From: Variovorax sp. OV329
GTDB taxonomy: Bacteria; Pseudomonadota; Gammaproteobacteria; Burkholderiales; Burkholderiaceae_C
Assembly (NCBI RefSeq): GCF_900114785.1
Contig: NZ_FOUG01000005.1
Span: forward strand, 62,001-126,000
DNA: 64,000 nucleotides
Direction: 5' to 3'
This document shows positions 1 to 10,787 of this stretch, piece after piece (the first letter of the stretch is position 1; every line of letters starts with the position of its first letter). A model generated the notes under the pieces. It did no database searches, had not been told where the DNA came from, and saw only the letters and a list, made by a program, of their open reading frames with translations. The translations under genes and the position numbers were made by a program.

Positions 1-143
1 ATCTCCATCGAGGCCTTGTCCGACTCCACCGTGATGAGCGACTGCTCCGGCTTGACCGTGTCGCCGACTTTGACCAGCACCTCGATCACTGCGACCTCGT
101 CGAAATCGCCGATGTCCGGCACCTTGACTTCCACCATAGCCAT
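1..143 (-). CDS. aceF: Pyruvate dehydrogenase E2 (dihydrolipoyl acetyltransferase), N-terminal fragment
   Basis: The first 47 codons of the E2 subunit are present; the rest lies beyond the left edge. The peptide starts [17 protein letters not shown] and reaches the lipoyl-domain turn ESDKASMEI, in which the lysine of DKA is the lipoylation site. In the complex this lipoyl arm carries acetyl groups from E1 to CoA. A GGGAGA ribosome-binding sequence precedes the ATG. It lies 55 bases downstream of aceE on the same strand, so the two are almost certainly co-transcribed. Identity is clear from the motif and the neighbour; only the fragment can be assessed. Confidence 0.93.
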   Translation of the reverse strand, partial: MAMVEVKVPDIGDFDEVAVIEVLVKVGDTVKPEQSLITVESDKASME

Positions 144-198
144 GTTCGTGTCTCCCGCCCGAAAGCGTATTGTTGGTTGTTGGGGGCGCCCGAGTTTC

Positions 199-2928
199 TC
201 AGGCGTAGAGCGGGTTGATCTTGTCGGCGTTGATTCCGTACTTCTGGATCGCCTCCTGGACCTTGGCCGCCGGCAGCACGCCGTCCTCGGTCAGCGCCTT
301 GAGCGCCGCCACGGTGATGTAGTGCCGGTTGATCTCGAAGTGCTCGCGCAGCTTGCTGCGGAAGTCGCTGCGGCCGAAGCCGTCGGTGCCCAGCACCTTG
401 AAGTTGCGGTCCTTGGGGATGAAGGCACGCACCTGGTCGGCGTAGGCCTTCATGTAGTCGGTGGACGCCACCACCGGGCCGGTGCTGGCCGAGAGCTGCT
501 GCGCGATAAAAGGCACGCGCGCCTTCTCGGTGGGGTGCAGCAGGTTCCAGCGCTCGCAGTCCAGGCCGTCGCGGGTCAGCTCGTTGAAGCTCGGGCAGCT
601 CCAGACGCCGGCGCTCACGCCCCAGTCCTTCTCCAGCAGTTCCTGCGCCGCGAAGCTCTCGCGCAGGATGGTGCCGCTGCCCATCAGCTGCACCGAAGGC
701 GCCTCCTTGCCCTTGGCGGCCTTGACGGCGGGCGCCTGCTTGCACAGGTACATGCCCTTGATGATCTGCTCCTCGGTGCCGGGCTGCAGGCCAGGCATCG
801 CGTAGTTCTCGTTGAGCAGGGTCAGGTAGTAGTAGACGTTGTCCTGCTTCTCCACCATGCGCTTGAGGCCGTGGTGCAGGATCACGCCGACTTCATGCGC
901 GAAGGTCGGGTCGTAGCTCACGCAGTTGGGGATGGTGTTGGCCAGGATGTGGCTGTGGCCGTCCTCGTGCTGCAGGCCTTCGCCGTTGAGCGTGGTGCGC
1001 CCGGAGGTGCCGCCCAGCAGGAAGCCTCGCGCCTGCATGTCGCCCGCCGCCCAGGCCAGGTCGCCGACGCGCTGGAAGCCGAACATCGAGTAGTACACGT
1101 AGAACGGCACCATGATGCGGTTGTTGGTGCTGTAGCTGGTGGCCGCCGCGATCCAGCTGGACATGCCGCCGGCCTCGTTGATGCCTTCCTGCAGGATCTG
1201 GCCCGACTTGTCTTCCTTGTAGTACATGACCTGGTCCTTGTCGACCGGGGTGTACTGCTGTCCATCGGGGTTGTAGATACCAATCTGGCGGAACAGGCCT
1301 TCCATGCCGAAGGTGCGGGCCTCGTCCACCAGGATCGGCACCACCCGCGGGCCCAGCGCCTGGTCGCGCAGCAGTTGCGTGAGGAAGCGCACGTAAGCCT
1401 GGGTGGTGGAGATCTCGCGGCCCTCGGCCGTGGGCTCGAGCACCGACTTGAAGGTCTCCAGCGAAGGCACTGTGAAGCTCTCGTCGGCCTTGGCGCGGCG
1501 GTGCGGCAGGTAGCCGCCCAGCGCCTTGCGGCGCTCGTGCAGGTACTTCATTTCCGGCGTGTCGTCGGCCGGCTTGTAGAAAGGCAGGTCCGCGATCTGG
1601 CTGTCGGGGATCGGGATGTTGAAGCGGTCGCGGAAGGCCTTGATGTCCTCTTCGCCCAGCTTCTTGGTCTGGTGCACGGTGTTCTTGCCTTCGCCGATCT
1701 TGCCCATGCCGAAGCCCTTGACGGTCTTGATCAGCAGCACGGTGGGCTGGCCGGTGTGCTTGACCGCCGACGAGAAGGCGGCGTAGACCTTCTGCGAATC
1801 ATGGCCGCCGCGGCGAAGGTTCCAGATGTCGTCGTCGCTCATGTTGGCCACCATCTCGGCCGTGCGCGGGTCGCGGCCGAAGAAGTGCTTGCGCACATAG
1901 GCGCCGTCGTTGGCCTTGAAGGACTGATAGTCGCCGTCGTTGGTCTCCATCATGAGCTTGCGCAGCGCCCCGTCCTTGTCGCGGGCCAGGAGCGGATCCC
2001 AGTTGCTGCCCCACAGCAGCTTGATGACGTTCCAGCCGGCACCGCGGAACTCGCCCTCGAGCTCCTGGACGATCTTGCCGTTACCGCGCACCGGGCCGTC
2101 CAGGCGCTGCAGGTTGCAGTTGATCACGAAGATCAGGTTGTCCAGGCGCTCACGCGCGGCCAGGCCGATGGCGCCCAGCGACTCGACCTCGTCCATCTCG
2201 CCGTCGCCGCAGAAGACCCAGACCTTGCGGTTGGAGGTGTCGGCGATGCCGCGGGCGTGCAGGTACTTCAGGAAACGCGCCTGGTAGATGGCCATCAGCG
2301 GGCCCAGGCCCATGGAGACGGTCGGGAACTGCCAGAAGGCGGGCATGAGCTTGGGGTGCGGGTAGCTCGACAGGCCCTTGCCGTCCACTTCCTGGCGGAA
2401 GTTCAGCAGCTGGTCTTCGGTCAGGCGGCCTTCCAGGTAGGCGCGGGCATAGATGCCGGGCGACACGTGGCCCTGGATGTAGAGGCAATCGCCGCCGTGG
2501 CCTTCGCTCTCGGCATGCCAGAAGTGGTTGAAGCCCGCGCCGAACATGGAGGCCAGCGAGGCAAAGGAGCCGATGTGGCCGCCCAGGTCGCCGCCCTCGG
2601 GCGGGTGCAGGCGGTTGGCCTTGACCACCATCGCCATGGCGTTCCAGCGCATGTAGGAGCGCAGGCGCTCCTCGATCTCCAGGTTGCCGGGCGAACGGTC
2701 TTCCTGGTCGGGCTCGATCGTGTTGACGTAAGCGGTGTTGGCCGAGAAGGGTTTGTCGATGCTGTTCTGGCGCGCGTGCTCGAGGAGTTGCTCGAGCAGG
2801 AAGTGGGCGCGTTCACGGCCCTCGCTCTGGATCACGGCGGACAAGGCGTCCATCCATTCGCGCGTTTCCTGCGCGTCCGCATCGTTCGCTGCAGCCGAAC
2901 CGAAGGTCTTCTCGGGATTTGCCGACAT
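199..2928 (-). CDS. aceE: Pyruvate dehydrogenase E1, homodimeric type
   Basis: Thiamine-diphosphate-dependent decarboxylation of pyruvate and transfer of acetyl to lipoyl-E2. The protein is 909 residues, close to the usual 885-910 of the single-chain proteobacterial E1 and unlike the alpha/beta type. The ThDP motif GDGEMDE followed by [14 protein letters not shown] is near residue 240, and the [11 protein letters not shown] and [16 protein letters not shown] blocks are intact. The start is set by a strong AAGGAG seven bases before the ATG. aceF follows on the same strand. Upstream is a 184-base spacer shared with a divergent sensor kinase gene. No truncation or frameshift seen. Confidence 0.97.
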   Translation of the reverse strand: MSANPEKTFGSAAANDADAQETREWMDALSAVIQSEGRERAHFLLEQLLEHARQNSIDKPFSANTAYVNTIEPDQEDRSPGNLEIEERLRSYMRWNAMAMVVKANRLHPPEGGDLGGHIGSFASLASMFGAGFNHFWHAESEGHGGDCLYIQGHVSPGIYARAYLEGRLTEDQLLNFRQEVDGKGLSSYPHPKLMPAFWQFPTVSMGLGPLMAIYQARFLKYLHARGIADTSNRKVWVFCGDGEMDEVESLGAIGLAARERLDNLIFVINCNLQRLDGPVRGNGKIVQELEGEFRGAGWNVIKLLWGSNWDPLLARDKDGALRKLMMETNDGDYQSFKANDGAYVRKHFFGRDPRTAEMVANMSDDDIWNLRRGGHDSQKVYAAFSSAVKHTGQPTVLLIKTVKGFGMGKIGEGKNTVHQTKKLGEEDIKAFRDRFNIPIPDSQIADLPFYKPADDTPEMKYLHERRKALGGYLPHRRAKADESFTVPSLETFKSVLEPTAEGREISTTQAYVRFLTQLLRDQALGPRVVPILVDEARTFGMEGLFRQIGIYNPDGQQYTPVDKDQVMYYKEDKSGQILQEGINEAGGMSSWIAAATSYSTNNRIMVPFYVYYSMFGFQRVGDLAWAAGDMQARGFLLGGTSGRTTLNGEGLQHEDGHSHILANTIPNCVSYDPTFAHEVGVILHHGLKRMVEKQDNVYYYLTLLNENYAMPGLQPGTEEQIIKGMYLCKQAPAVKAAKGKEAPSVQLMGSGTILRESFAAQELLEKDWGVSAGVWSCPSFNELTRDGLDCERWNLLHPTEKARVPFIAQQLSASTGPVVASTDYMKAYADQVRAFIPKDRNFKVLGTDGFGRSDFRSKLREHFEINRHYITVAALKALTEDGVLPAAKVQEAIQKYGINADKINPLYA

Positions 2929-2985
2929 GCTTTGTCTCCTTGATGGGTGTGGCTCTTAATTTAGTGCCGGTTGAGGTTGCGCGGC

Positions 2986-3014
2986 AGTGTCCCACAAAAA
3001 AGTCTCAATTTCAA
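2986..3014 (-). promoter_or_regulatory. Candidate sigma70 promoter for aceE-aceF
   Basis: On the minus strand TTGAAA (3009-3014) and GACACT (2986-2991) are separated by 17 bases, about 60 bases upstream of the aceE start codon, inside an AT-rich stretch unlike the flanking coding DNA. The -10 is imperfect. Assignment is by eye only. Confidence 0.4.
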
Positions 3015-3112
3015 ATGGTGCTTTTTCATCTTGTAATATGAAATCTTGAAACACGAGCGTGCTATTTGTGTCCTAGTGCAAGCTACTTGGGGCCTTCCCC
3101 TACACTCGAGTG

Positions 3113-5665
3113 ATGCCTCCGCCCAACCTGCCGTCAACTGACGTCCGCGCTGCTGCGCGCTCGTCTTCCTCGCCCTGGGCGGTCTGGCGGCGCTGGTGGC
3201 GCCGCCAGACGCCGGTGCTGCAGGACGCGGTTGCCATGGTGGCACCAATGGCCGCGGTGTTGTTGTTTCTGGCCGCAATCGTCACCGCCTTCTGGTACCT
3301 GCGGACCGAGGAGGTGGAGCGCGAGCAGGAATCGGTCCGCCGCGACGTCGAATACGCGCAGCAGCGCATGCGCCTGCGACTGCTCGAGCGCCAGGAGCAG
3401 TTGATGCGCATCGCCCGCGACGCGGGCAACCGGGAAATCGACCCCAGCGAGTTCGTGAGCCGCTCCGAGTCGCTGGTGAGCCAGTTCCCCGAACTGCAGG
3501 CCATCAGCTGGATCGACGACCGCCGCCGCTTCCAGGGCAGCTACTCGGCGCCCAGCGTGCACCCGTCGCAGCAGCACCTGGCCGGCGACGTGCTGCGCCC
3601 GGGCGACCTCGAAACCCACTATGCGCTGGCGCGCGAGCTGCGCCAGCCGGTGTATTCGCAGCCCAGCCAGGGGGGCGACCTGCCGCCGGTGCTGCAGCTG
3701 CACATCCCGCTCTTCGACCAGGGCCTGTTCGCAGGCGTGGTGCTGGGCGAGTTTTCCATCGACGGCCTGCTGCGCTATGGCATTCCTCCCGAGGTGGCGG
3801 CGCGCTACGCGGTCTCGCTGCTGGACGGCAACGGCCGCCTCATTGCCGGCAACACGGTGAACGTGCCGGACCCCGGCGGCCACCGGCTGCTGCCCTGGGG
3901 CAAGAAGGTCAACGAATACGAGGTGCCGGTCTCGCCCGTGGGCAACAGCCTGGTGCTGCGGGCGCAGGCCTACCGCACTTCGCAGGGCCTGGTGGGCAAT
4001 GGGCTGTTCTGGCTGGTGGTGGCACTCTCGGTGCTCACCAGCTGGATGCTGATCGGCACCTGGCGCCACACCCGCCGGCGCCAGCAGGCCCAGCAGGCCC
4101 TGGTGGCCGAGACCAACTTCCGCCGCGCGATGGAGAATTCCATGCCCACCGGCATGCGGGTTCTCGACCTGGAAGGCCGCATCACCTACGTCAACGCCGC
4201 CTTCTGCGCGATGACCGGCTGGAACGAGGAAGAGCTGGTGGGCCAGTCCCCGCCCTTCCCCTATTGGCTGGAGGCCGACCGCGAGATCATGAACGAGCGG
4301 CTCGAGGAAGAGCTGCACGGGCGCTCGCTGCCCGGCGGCTTCCAGGTCCGCGTCAAGCGCAAGAACGGCAGCGTGTTCAACGCGCGGCTGTACGTGTCGC
4401 CCCTCATCGACGCGCGCGGCCACCAGACCGGCTGGATGACCTCGATGACCGACATCACCGAGCCCACGCGCATCCGCGAGCAGTTGTCGGCGTCCTACGA
4501 ACGCTTTACCACCGTGCTGGAAGCGCTGGACGCCGCCATCTCGGTGGCCCCCATCGGCAGCGAGGAGCTTCTGTTCGCCAACAAGCTCTACCGCCTCTGG
4601 TTCGGCTCCGACACCGTCGGCCACCTGGGCATGGTGGCGCAGGCGGGCGTGCCCCCCGCCGGCGGCCACGACGAGGAGATGGACGACGTCGACGCCTTCG
4701 CCGGCCTGCCGCTCGATTCGCTCACCGGCGCGCAGCCGGCCAACAACGAAATCTTCGTGCCCGAGCTGGGCAAGTGGCTGGAAGTGCGCTCGCGCTACCT
4801 CACCTGGGTCGACGGCCGGCTGGCGCAGATGGTGATTGCCACCGACATCACGCAGCGCCGAGACGCCGAGGACCAGAACGCGGCGCAGGCCGACCGCGCG
4901 CAGGCGGCCAGCCGCCTGATCACCATGGGCGAGATGGCCTCCAGCGTGGCGCACGAGCTGAACCAGCCGCTGACCGCCATCACCAACTACTGCAACGGCA
5001 TGGTGTCGCGCATCAAGGGCCAGCAGATCGATTCGGACGCGCTGCTGATGGCGCTGGAGAAGACCTCGCGCCAGGCGCAACGCGCGGGCCAGATCATCCA
5101 GCGCATCCGTACCTTCGTGAAGCGCAGCGAACCCAACCGCACCCCGGCCGAGGCCACGACGATGGTGAGCGAGGCGGTGGAACTCGCCGGCATCGAACTG
5201 CGCCGCCGCAACGTGCGCTTGAACCACTACGTGGCCGCGCGCCTGCCGGTGCTGCAGGTGGACCCGATCCTGATCGAGCAGGTGCTGGTGAACCTGCTGC
5301 GCAACGCCGCCGAAGCCATCGACGTGGCCAAGCGCCCGCCCGCGCGCCGCAGCGTCGAGTTGCGCGTGCTGCCGCGCATGATCGACGGCCACCCCGCGGT
5401 GGAGTTCTCGGTGCAGGACACCGGCATGGGCCTCGCGCCCGAAGTGATGGAGCGTTTGTACGAGGCGTTCTTCTCCACCAAGCCCGAAGGCATGGGCATC
5501 GGCCTGAACCTGTGCCGCACCATCGTGGAGTCGCACAAGGGCCGGATGCAGGCAGAGAACATCTACAATGGTTCAGAGGTTGTCGGGTGCCGTTTTTCGT
5601 TCTGGATTCCGGTACTTGACGCTACAAGATCAATAGCAAGCGACGAGGCAAAGGTACCTGCATGA
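3113..5665 (+). CDS. Membrane PAS-domain sensor histidine kinase
   Basis: Predicted two-component sensor of 850 residues. An N-terminal membrane helix lies at about residues 39-62, followed by a large extracytoplasmic region (about 64-290) and a second helix at about 290-312. A PAS domain (about 330-455, EGRITYVNAAFCAMTGWNEEELVG) and a weaker PAS-like segment come next. The HisKA block AHELNQPLTAI has the phospho-accepting His near residue 613, and the ATPase domain (NLLRNAAEAI, DTGMGLAPE, GMGIGLNLC) is complete. A GTG precedes the ATG directly; I use the ATG. The stop overlaps the response-regulator start by four bases (ATGA), so they are translationally coupled partners. The stimulus is not readable; FixL/DctB/TodS-like architecture is the nearest description. 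Confidence 0.88.
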   Translation: MPPPNLPSTDVRAAARSSSSPWAVWRRWWRRQTPVLQDAVAMVAPMAAVLLFLAAIVTAFWYLRTEEVEREQESVRRDVEYAQQRMRLRLLERQEQLMRIARDAGNREIDPSEFVSRSESLVSQFPELQAISWIDDRRRFQGSYSAPSVHPSQQHLAGDVLRPGDLETHYALARELRQPVYSQPSQGGDLPPVLQLHIPLFDQGLFAGVVLGEFSIDGLLRYGIPPEVAARYAVSLLDGNGRLIAGNTVNVPDPGGHRLLPWGKKVNEYEVPVSPVGNSLVLRAQAYRTSQGLVGNGLFWLVVALSVLTSWMLIGTWRHTRRRQQAQQALVAETNFRRAMENSMPTGMRVLDLEGRITYVNAAFCAMTGWNEEELVGQSPPFPYWLEADREIMNERLEEELHGRSLPGGFQVRVKRKNGSVFNARLYVSPLIDARGHQTGWMTSMTDITEPTRIREQLSASYERFTTVLEALDAAISVAPIGSEELLFANKLYRLWFGSDTVGHLGMVAQAGVPPAGGHDEEMDDVDAFAGLPLDSLTGAQPANNEIFVPELGKWLEVRSRYLTWVDGRLAQMVIATDITQRRDAEDQNAAQADRAQAASRLITMGEMASSVAHELNQPLTAITNYCNGMVSRIKGQQIDSDALLMALEKTSRQAQRAGQIIQRIRTFVKRSEPNRTPAEATTMVSEAVELAGIELRRRNVRLNHYVAARLPVLQVDPILIEQVLVNLLRNAAEAIDVAKRPPARRSVELRVLPRMIDGHPAVEFSVQDTGMGLAPEVMERLYEAFFSTKPEGMGIGLNLCRTIVESHKGRMQAENIYNGSEVVGCRFSFWIPVLDATRSIASDEAKVPA

Positions 5666-6297
5666 GTTTGATTCCCAAGAAGGGCACGGTCTATGTCGTC
5701 GATGACGACGAAGCCGTTCGAGATTCGCTGCAATGGTTGCTTGAGGGCAAGGACTACCGCGTTCGCTGCTTCGACTCCGCAGAATCCTTCCTTTCGCGCT
5801 ACGACCCGCGCGAGGTGGCCTGCCTCATCGTCGACATCCGCATGGGCGGCATGACCGGCCTGGAACTGCAGGACCGGCTCATCGAACGCCGCTCGCCGCT
5901 GCCCATCGTCGTCATCACCGGCCACGGGGACGTGCCGATGGCGGTCGACTCGATGAAGAAGGGCGCGATGGATTTCATCCAGAAGCCCTTCAACGACGAA
6001 GAACTCGTGGCACTGGTCGAGCGCATGCTCGAGCATGCCCGCGGCACCTTCGCGCAGCACCAGCAGTCGGCCAGCCGCGACGCCCTGCTGTCCAAGCTCA
6101 CCGGCCGCGAGGCGCAGGTGCTCGAGCGCATCGTCGCCGGCCGCCTGAACAAGCAGATCGCCGACGACCTGGGCATCAGCATCAAGACGGTGGAGGCGCA
6201 TCGCGCCAACATCATGGAAAAGCTCAACGCCAACACGGTGGCCGACCTTCTGAAGATCGCGCTCGGCCAGGCCGGCGCTGCCAAGGCGGCCTCTTAA
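5662..6297 (+). CDS. FixJ-family response regulator
   Basis: 211 residues: a receiver domain with acidic cluster VVDDDEA, phospho-acceptor Asp58 ([11 protein letters not shown]), a conserved Thr (VVITGHGD) and Lys (IQKPF). A LuxR/FixJ-type helix-turn-helix follows at about 147-190 ([37 protein letters not shown] is the relevant stretch, split here as [12 protein letters not shown] and SIKTVEAHR). It is cognate to the kinase immediately upstream, with which it overlaps by four bases. A strong terminator follows. Targets cannot be deduced; the divergent aceEF operon and the downstream folD are only neighbours. Confidence 0.9.
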   Translation: MSLIPKKGTVYVVDDDEAVRDSLQWLLEGKDYRVRCFDSAESFLSRYDPREVACLIVDIRMGGMTGLELQDRLIERRSPLPIVVITGHGDVPMAVDSMKKGAMDFIQKPFNDEELVALVERMLEHARGTFAQHQQSASRDALLSKLTGREAQVLERIVAGRLNKQIADDLGISIKTVEAHRANIMEKLNANTVADLLKIALGQAGAAKAAS

Positions 6298-6326
6298 GCC
6301 CCGTTTCAACCAACCGCCACAAAATA

Positions 6327-6349
6327 CGCCTGCGCAAGCGGGCGTTTTT
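6327..6349 (+). terminator. Intrinsic terminator after the two-component pair
   Basis: Seven-base stem CGCCTGC / GCGGGCG with one G-T pair and a GCAA tetraloop, followed by five T residues. It sits 29 bases after the response-regulator stop and before folD, so folD probably has its own promoter or depends on readthrough. Confidence 0.75.
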
Positions 6350-6371
6350 ACTTCCAGGGAAGCATCCAGCC

Positions 6372-7223
6372 ATGACGGCCCAACTCATCGACGGCAACGC
6401 ACTTGCCCGCACCATCCGCGCAGAAGTCACCGGCCGCACCCAGGCCTTGAAGGCCCGCGGCGTGCATCCGCACCTGAGCATCATCCTGGTGGGCGACGAC
6501 CCGGCCAGCCAGGTCTACACGAAGCACAAGGTCAACGACAGCAACGAGACCGGCCTGTCGGCCACGCTGGAGCGCTACCCCGCCGACATGAGCGAGGCCG
6601 ACCTGCTCGCGCGGGTGAAGGCCCTCAACGTCGATCCGAAGGTGCACGGCATCCTGGTGCAGCTGCCCCTGCCCAGGCACATGGACAGCCAGAAGGTCAT
6701 CGAGACCATCTCGCCCGAAAAGGACGTCGACGGCTTCCACATCGCCAGCGCCGGCGCGCTGATGACCGGCGCCAAGGGCTTCTGGCCCTGCACGCCCTAC
6801 GGCTGCATGAAAATGCTCGAGTCCATCGGCTACTCCCTTCGTGGCAAGCACGCGGTGGTCATCGGCCGCAGCAACATCGTGGGCAAGCCCATGGCCATGA
6901 TGCTCCTGGCGCAAAGCGCCACCGTCACCATCTGCCACAGCGCCACCGCCGACCTGGGCGCCATGACGCGGCAGGCCGACGTCATCGTCGCCGCGGTGGG
7001 CAAGCGCAATGTGCTCACGGCCGACATGGTCAAGCCCGGCGCCGTGGTCATCGACGTCGGCATGAACCGCAACGACGAAGGCAAGCTCTGCGGCGACGTG
7101 GACTTCGAAGGCGTGCGCGAAGTGGCTGGCTGGATCACGCCCGTGCCCGGCGGCGTCGGCCCCATGACGCGCGCCATGCTGCTGGTCAACACCCTCGAAG
7201 CGGCTGAACGGCAATCGGCCTGA
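6372..7223 (+). CDS. folD: Methylenetetrahydrofolate dehydrogenase / cyclohydrolase
   Basis: Bifunctional enzyme interconverting 5,10-methylene-THF and 10-formyl-THF with NADP. At 283 residues it matches the family length. Catalytic Tyr49 and Lys53 lie in the SQVYTKHK motif, the QLPLP folate-site motif is near 97, the nucleotide-binding [14 protein letters not shown] segment is near 165, and the C-terminal [15 protein letters not shown] block is intact. The start codon has only a weak GGGA upstream. Cytosolic one-carbon metabolism. Confidence 0.97.
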   Translation: MTAQLIDGNALARTIRAEVTGRTQALKARGVHPHLSIILVGDDPASQVYTKHKVNDSNETGLSATLERYPADMSEADLLARVKALNVDPKVHGILVQLPLPRHMDSQKVIETISPEKDVDGFHIASAGALMTGAKGFWPCTPYGCMKMLESIGYSLRGKHAVVIGRSNIVGKPMAMMLLAQSATVTICHSATADLGAMTRQADVIVAAVGKRNVLTADMVKPGAVVIDVGMNRNDEGKLCGDVDFEGVREVAGWITPVPGGVGPMTRAMLLVNTLEAAERQSA

Positions 7224-7272
7224 TTGATTTTTTCGCCTTGCGCATTTGCTCTTCCGGCCCCATCTTGCACCC

Positions 7273-9330
7273 ATGATGACCAATCCGCTCCTCGATTTCC
7301 GCGACCTCCCCTTGTTCGACCAGATCCGCCCGGAGCACGTGGGCCCGGCGGTGGATATCCTGCTGGCGCAAGCCGATGCGGCACTCCAGAAGGTGACGGA
7401 CCCGGCCTTCCCCGCCGACTGGAACGCCATCGCCAAGGAGCTGGACGTGGCCACCGAGCGCTTCAGCCGCGCCTGGGGCGCGGTGGGGCACCTGAACGCC
7501 GTGGCCGATACGCCTGAACTGCGTGCCGCCTACAACGAGGCCATGCCGCGCGTCACCGCCTTCTGGACCCGCCTGGGTTCGGACGAGCGCCTTTATGCCA
7601 AGTACAAGGCCATCGACCCCGCGAAGCTCACGCCCGAGCAGCGCCAGGCGCACAAGAACGCGGTGCGCAACTTCGTGCTCGGCGGTGCCGAACTGCAGGG
7701 CGCGGCCAAGGAGCGCTTTGCCGCCATCCAGGAACGACAGGCCGAGCTGAGCCAGAAGTTCAGCGAGAACGCGCTGGACGCCACCGATGCCTTTGCCTAC
7801 TACGCCCGCCTGGACGAACTCGACGGCGTGCCGCAGGACGTGATTGCCGCCGCCCAGGCCGCAGCGCAAGCCGAGCAGAAGGAAGGCTACAAGCTCACGC
7901 TGAAGATGCCCTGCTACCTGCCGGTGATGCAGTTCGCAAAAAACACCCGGCTGCGCGAGGCCCTCTACCGCGCCTACGTCACCCGCGCCAGCGAGCTGGG
8001 CGACCCGGCACTGGACAACACCGAGCTCATCCGCGAGATCCTCTCCTTGCGTGAAGAAGAAGCGAAGCTGCTGGGCTACCGCAGCTTCGGCGAACTGTCG
8101 GTCGTGCCCAAGATGGCCGACTCGCCCGACGAAGTGCTCAAGTTCCTGCGCGACCTGGCCGCCAAGGCCAAGCCCTATGCGCAACAGGACCTGGCCGACC
8201 TGCGCGCCTTCGGCGCGAAGGAGTTGGGCATTGCCGACCCGCAGCCCTGGGACTGGAGCTTCATCGGCGAGAAGCTGAAGGAAGCCCGCTATTCCTTCAG
8301 CGAGCAGGAACTCAAGAAGTACTTCACCGCCCCCAAGGTGCTGGCGGGCCTGTTCAAGATCGTCGAGACGCTGTTCGAGGTGTCGATCCGCCGCGACAGC
8401 GCGCCGGTGTGGAATCCCGGCGTGGAGTTCTACCGCATCGAGCGCGGCACCCAGCTGGTGGGCCAGTTCTACCTCGACCCCTCGGCGCGCGCGGGCAAGC
8501 GCGGCGGCGCCTGGATGGACGACGTGCGCGCCCGCTGGCTGCGCCCCGACAGCCAGCACCTGCAGACGCCGGTGGCGCAGCTGGTGTGCAACTTCGCCGA
8601 AGGCGTCGATGGCCGGCCGCCGCTGCTCACGCACGACGACGTCATCACCCTCTTTCACGAGTTCGGCCACGGCCTGCACCACATGCTGACCCAGGTGAAC
8701 GAGCGAGACGTCTCGGGCATCAGCGGCGTGGAGTGGGACGCGGTCGAACTGCCCAGCCAGTTCATGGAGAACTTCTGCTGGGAGTGGGACGTGCTGCGCC
8801 ACATGACCTCGCACGTGGACACCGGCGAGCCGCTGCCGCGCAATCTCTTCGACAAGATGATCGCGGCCAAGAACTACCAGAGCGGCCTGCAGACGGTGCG
8901 CCAGATCGAGTTCTCCCTGTTCGACATGCTGCTGCACACCGAGCACGAGGCAGCCGACGCGCAACCCGGCGCCGTGATGGCCTTGCTGGACAAGGTGCGC
9001 GCCGAGGTCGCGGTGATGCCGGCGGCGCCCTTCAGCCGCACGCCCAACACCTTCAGCCACATCTTCTCGGGCGGCTATGCAGCCGGCTACTACAGCTACA
9101 AGTGGGCCGAGGTGCTGAGCGCAGACGCCTACGCGGCCTTCGAGGAAAGCGCGGGCGCCGATGGCAAGCCCAGCGTGGAAATCGGGCGCCGCTACCGCAC
9201 GGCCATCCTGGAAGCCGGCGGCAGCCGCCCGGCCATGGAGTCCTTCAAGGCCTTCCGCGGCCGCGCCCCCGAACTGGACGCACTGCTGCGCCACCAGGGC
9301 ATGGCTTCGCCGAGTACAACTTCCGCCTGA
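7273..9330 (+). CDS. prlC: M3-family zinc oligopeptidase (oligopeptidase A type)
   Basis: 685-residue thimet-type metallopeptidase that degrades cytosolic oligopeptides such as cleaved signal peptides. The zinc motif HEFGH begins near residue 462 (LFHEFGHGLHHML), with the third ligand expected in the downstream EWDAVELPSQFMEN helix. I place the start at the first of two adjacent ATGs (MMTNPLLDF), matching the usual N-terminus NPLLDF..LPxFDxIxPEH; an upstream in-frame ATG at 7246 would add nine atypical residues. It follows folD by 49 bases and may be read with it. Confidence 0.95.
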   Translation: MMTNPLLDFRDLPLFDQIRPEHVGPAVDILLAQADAALQKVTDPAFPADWNAIAKELDVATERFSRAWGAVGHLNAVADTPELRAAYNEAMPRVTAFWTRLGSDERLYAKYKAIDPAKLTPEQRQAHKNAVRNFVLGGAELQGAAKERFAAIQERQAELSQKFSENALDATDAFAYYARLDELDGVPQDVIAAAQAAAQAEQKEGYKLTLKMPCYLPVMQFAKNTRLREALYRAYVTRASELGDPALDNTELIREILSLREEEAKLLGYRSFGELSVVPKMADSPDEVLKFLRDLAAKAKPYAQQDLADLRAFGAKELGIADPQPWDWSFIGEKLKEARYSFSEQELKKYFTAPKVLAGLFKIVETLFEVSIRRDSAPVWNPGVEFYRIERGTQLVGQFYLDPSARAGKRGGAWMDDVRARWLRPDSQHLQTPVAQLVCNFAEGVDGRPPLLTHDDVITLFHEFGHGLHHMLTQVNERDVSGISGVEWDAVELPSQFMENFCWEWDVLRHMTSHVDTGEPLPRNLFDKMIAAKNYQSGLQTVRQIEFSLFDMLLHTEHEAADAQPGAVMALLDKVRAEVAVMPAAPFSRTPNTFSHIFSGGYAAGYYSYKWAEVLSADAYAAFEESAGADGKPSVEIGRRYRTAILEAGGSRPAMESFKAFRGRAPELDALLRHQGMASPSTTSA

Positions 9331-9425
9331 GTGGCTTTTTTGCATCGGCCCTGGGGCCCCGAGGGCGGCGAACAGCGCCGGCCTTGGCATACTTGCTCCG
9401 TTCTTTCGCAAACCCGGAGCTCGCA

Positions 9426-10082
9426 ATGAAGCTGGATGGCCGCCTCGGCTCGATCGCACTGGCCGCACTGACTGCCTGTGCGGCAGGCAGCGCCTTCGCG
9501 CAGCAGGTCTATCGCCAGGTCGACGCCAACGGCAAGGTCACCTATTCCGACCAGGCGCCCACGGCTCGCAACGCGCAGCCCGTGACGGGCTCGCGCGGCG
9601 GCGACGTGACCTCGCTGCCGGTCGACAACTCCCTGCCCTACGAGCTTCGCCAGGTGGCGCAGCGCTACCCGGTCACCCTCTACACCCGCGACGAGTGCCA
9701 GCCCTGTGACGCGGCCCGCAGCCTGCTCACCACGCGAGGCGTTCCGTTCAGCGAGAAGACCGTGCAGACGGCGCAGGACAACGACGCCCTTCAACGCCAG
9801 ACCGGACAGAACTCCCTGCCCCTGGTGGCCATCGGTGCGCAGCAACTGGTGGGCTTCCAGGACTCCGAATGGTCCCGCTACCTCGACGCCGCCGGCTATC
9901 CGACGAGCTCGCGCCTGCCCCCCAGCTATAGAAACGCGCCAGCCTCGCCGCTGGTGGCTCAAGTGAGGGCCGCGCCTCAGGCACCGGCGGCCGCTGCGCC
10001 CGCAGCCGCGCCATCCAGCCCGCCTCCGCCGTCGACCGCGGGCGTGCCGACGCCGGAGAACCCCGCCGGCATCCGCTTCTAG
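9426..10082 (+). CDS. Exported DUF4124 plus glutaredoxin-like protein
   Basis: 218 residues. An N-terminal signal peptide with predicted cleavage after AFA (about residue 24) is followed by a DUF4124 segment (QVYRQVDANGKVTYSDQAP). A glutaredoxin-like domain (PVTLYTRDECQPCDAAR, CPC-type CQPC active site near residue 90; conserved SLPLVAIG before GFQ) comes next, then an Ala/Pro-rich tail. A thioredoxin fold behind a signal peptide suggests periplasmic thiol chemistry or a folding role, but the substrate is unknown. It lies 95 bases after prlC and converges on rpiA with a 15-base gap. Confidence 0.85.
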   Translation: MKLDGRLGSIALAALTACAAGSAFAQQVYRQVDANGKVTYSDQAPTARNAQPVTGSRGGDVTSLPVDNSLPYELRQVAQRYPVTLYTRDECQPCDAARSLLTTRGVPFSEKTVQTAQDNDALQRQTGQNSLPLVAIGAQQLVGFQDSEWSRYLDAAGYPTSSRLPPSYRNAPASPLVAQVRAAPQAPAAAAPAAAPSSPPPPSTAGVPTPENPAGIRF

Positions 10083-10097
10083 GCGCGCGCCTCTTCC

Positions 10098-10787
10098 TCA
10101 GTCGAAGTTCAGCGTCTGCACGCCCGTCGGCGTGCCCAGCAGGCACACGTTCGCGCGCTGGAGCGCGAACACACCCACGGTGACCACACCCGGCCACTGG
10201 CTCACTTCCAGCTCGAAGGCCTTCGGGTCGGTGATGCGCAGGCCGCTCACGTCCACGATGTGCTGGCCGTTGTCGGTGACAAGCGCGGCGCCGTCCTTCT
10301 CGCGCACCTGCGCCACGCCACCCTTGCTCGCAAACTGGCGGATGATGCGCTGCGCCGCCATCGGGATCACTTCGACCGGCAGCGGGAAGGCGCCCAACGC
10401 CTCCACTCGCTTGGAAGCGTCGGCAATGCAGACGAACTGCAGCGATTGGGCCGCGACGATCTTCTCGCGCGTGAGCGCCGCGCCGCCGCCCTTGATCATG
10501 TGGCCGCCGCCGTCGATCTCGTCGGCGCCGTCGATGTAGACGGCCAGCTCCTCGACCTCGTTGCTGTCGAAGACCGGGATGCCCAGGGCTTTCAGCCGCT
10601 CGGTGGAGGCGACGGAGCTGGACACGGCCCCCTTGATCTGGTCCTTCATGCTCGCCAGGGCGTCGATGAACTTGTTGACCGTCGAGCCGGTGCCCACGCC
10701 GACGATGCTGCCGGGCTTCACATAGGCCAGCGCGGCGCGGCCCACCTGGGCCTTGAGTTCGTCCTGGGTCGGGGGGGTGCTGTTCAT
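10098..10787 (-). CDS. rpiA: Ribose-5-phosphate isomerase A
   Basis: Interconverts ribose-5-phosphate and ribulose-5-phosphate in the pentose phosphate pathway. 229 residues, slightly longer than the E. coli enzyme. The [12 protein letters not shown] phosphate-binding loop and the [20 protein letters not shown] catalytic segment are both present. I chose the ATG giving [16 protein letters not shown] rather than the upstream ATG at 10820, which would run into the pyrD leader. It is divergent from pyrD with only 45 bases between the start codons. Confidence 0.96.
   Translation of the reverse strand: MNSTPPTQDELKAQVGRAALAYVKPGSIVGVGTGSTVNKFIDALASMKDQIKGAVSSSVASTERLKALGIPVFDSNEVEELAVYIDGADEIDGGGHMIKGGGAALTREKIVAAQSLQFVCIADASKRVEALGAFPLPVEVIPMAAQRIIRQFASKGGVAQVREKDGAALVTDNGQHIVDVSGLRITDPKAFELEVSQWPGVVTVGVFALQRANVCLLGTPTGVQTLNFD

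Noticed and set aside
16..2943. A 975-codon open frame on the plus strand across aceE
   Set aside because: It is antisense to aceE in GC-rich DNA, low in complexity (Ala/Val/Leu/Arg/His) and has no recognisable domain; a compositional shadow.
3134..5619. Long open frames antisense or out of frame with the sensor kinase
   Set aside because: They show Arg/Ala/Pro-rich or His-rich nonsense typical of shifted frames; the kinase frame has all expected motifs.
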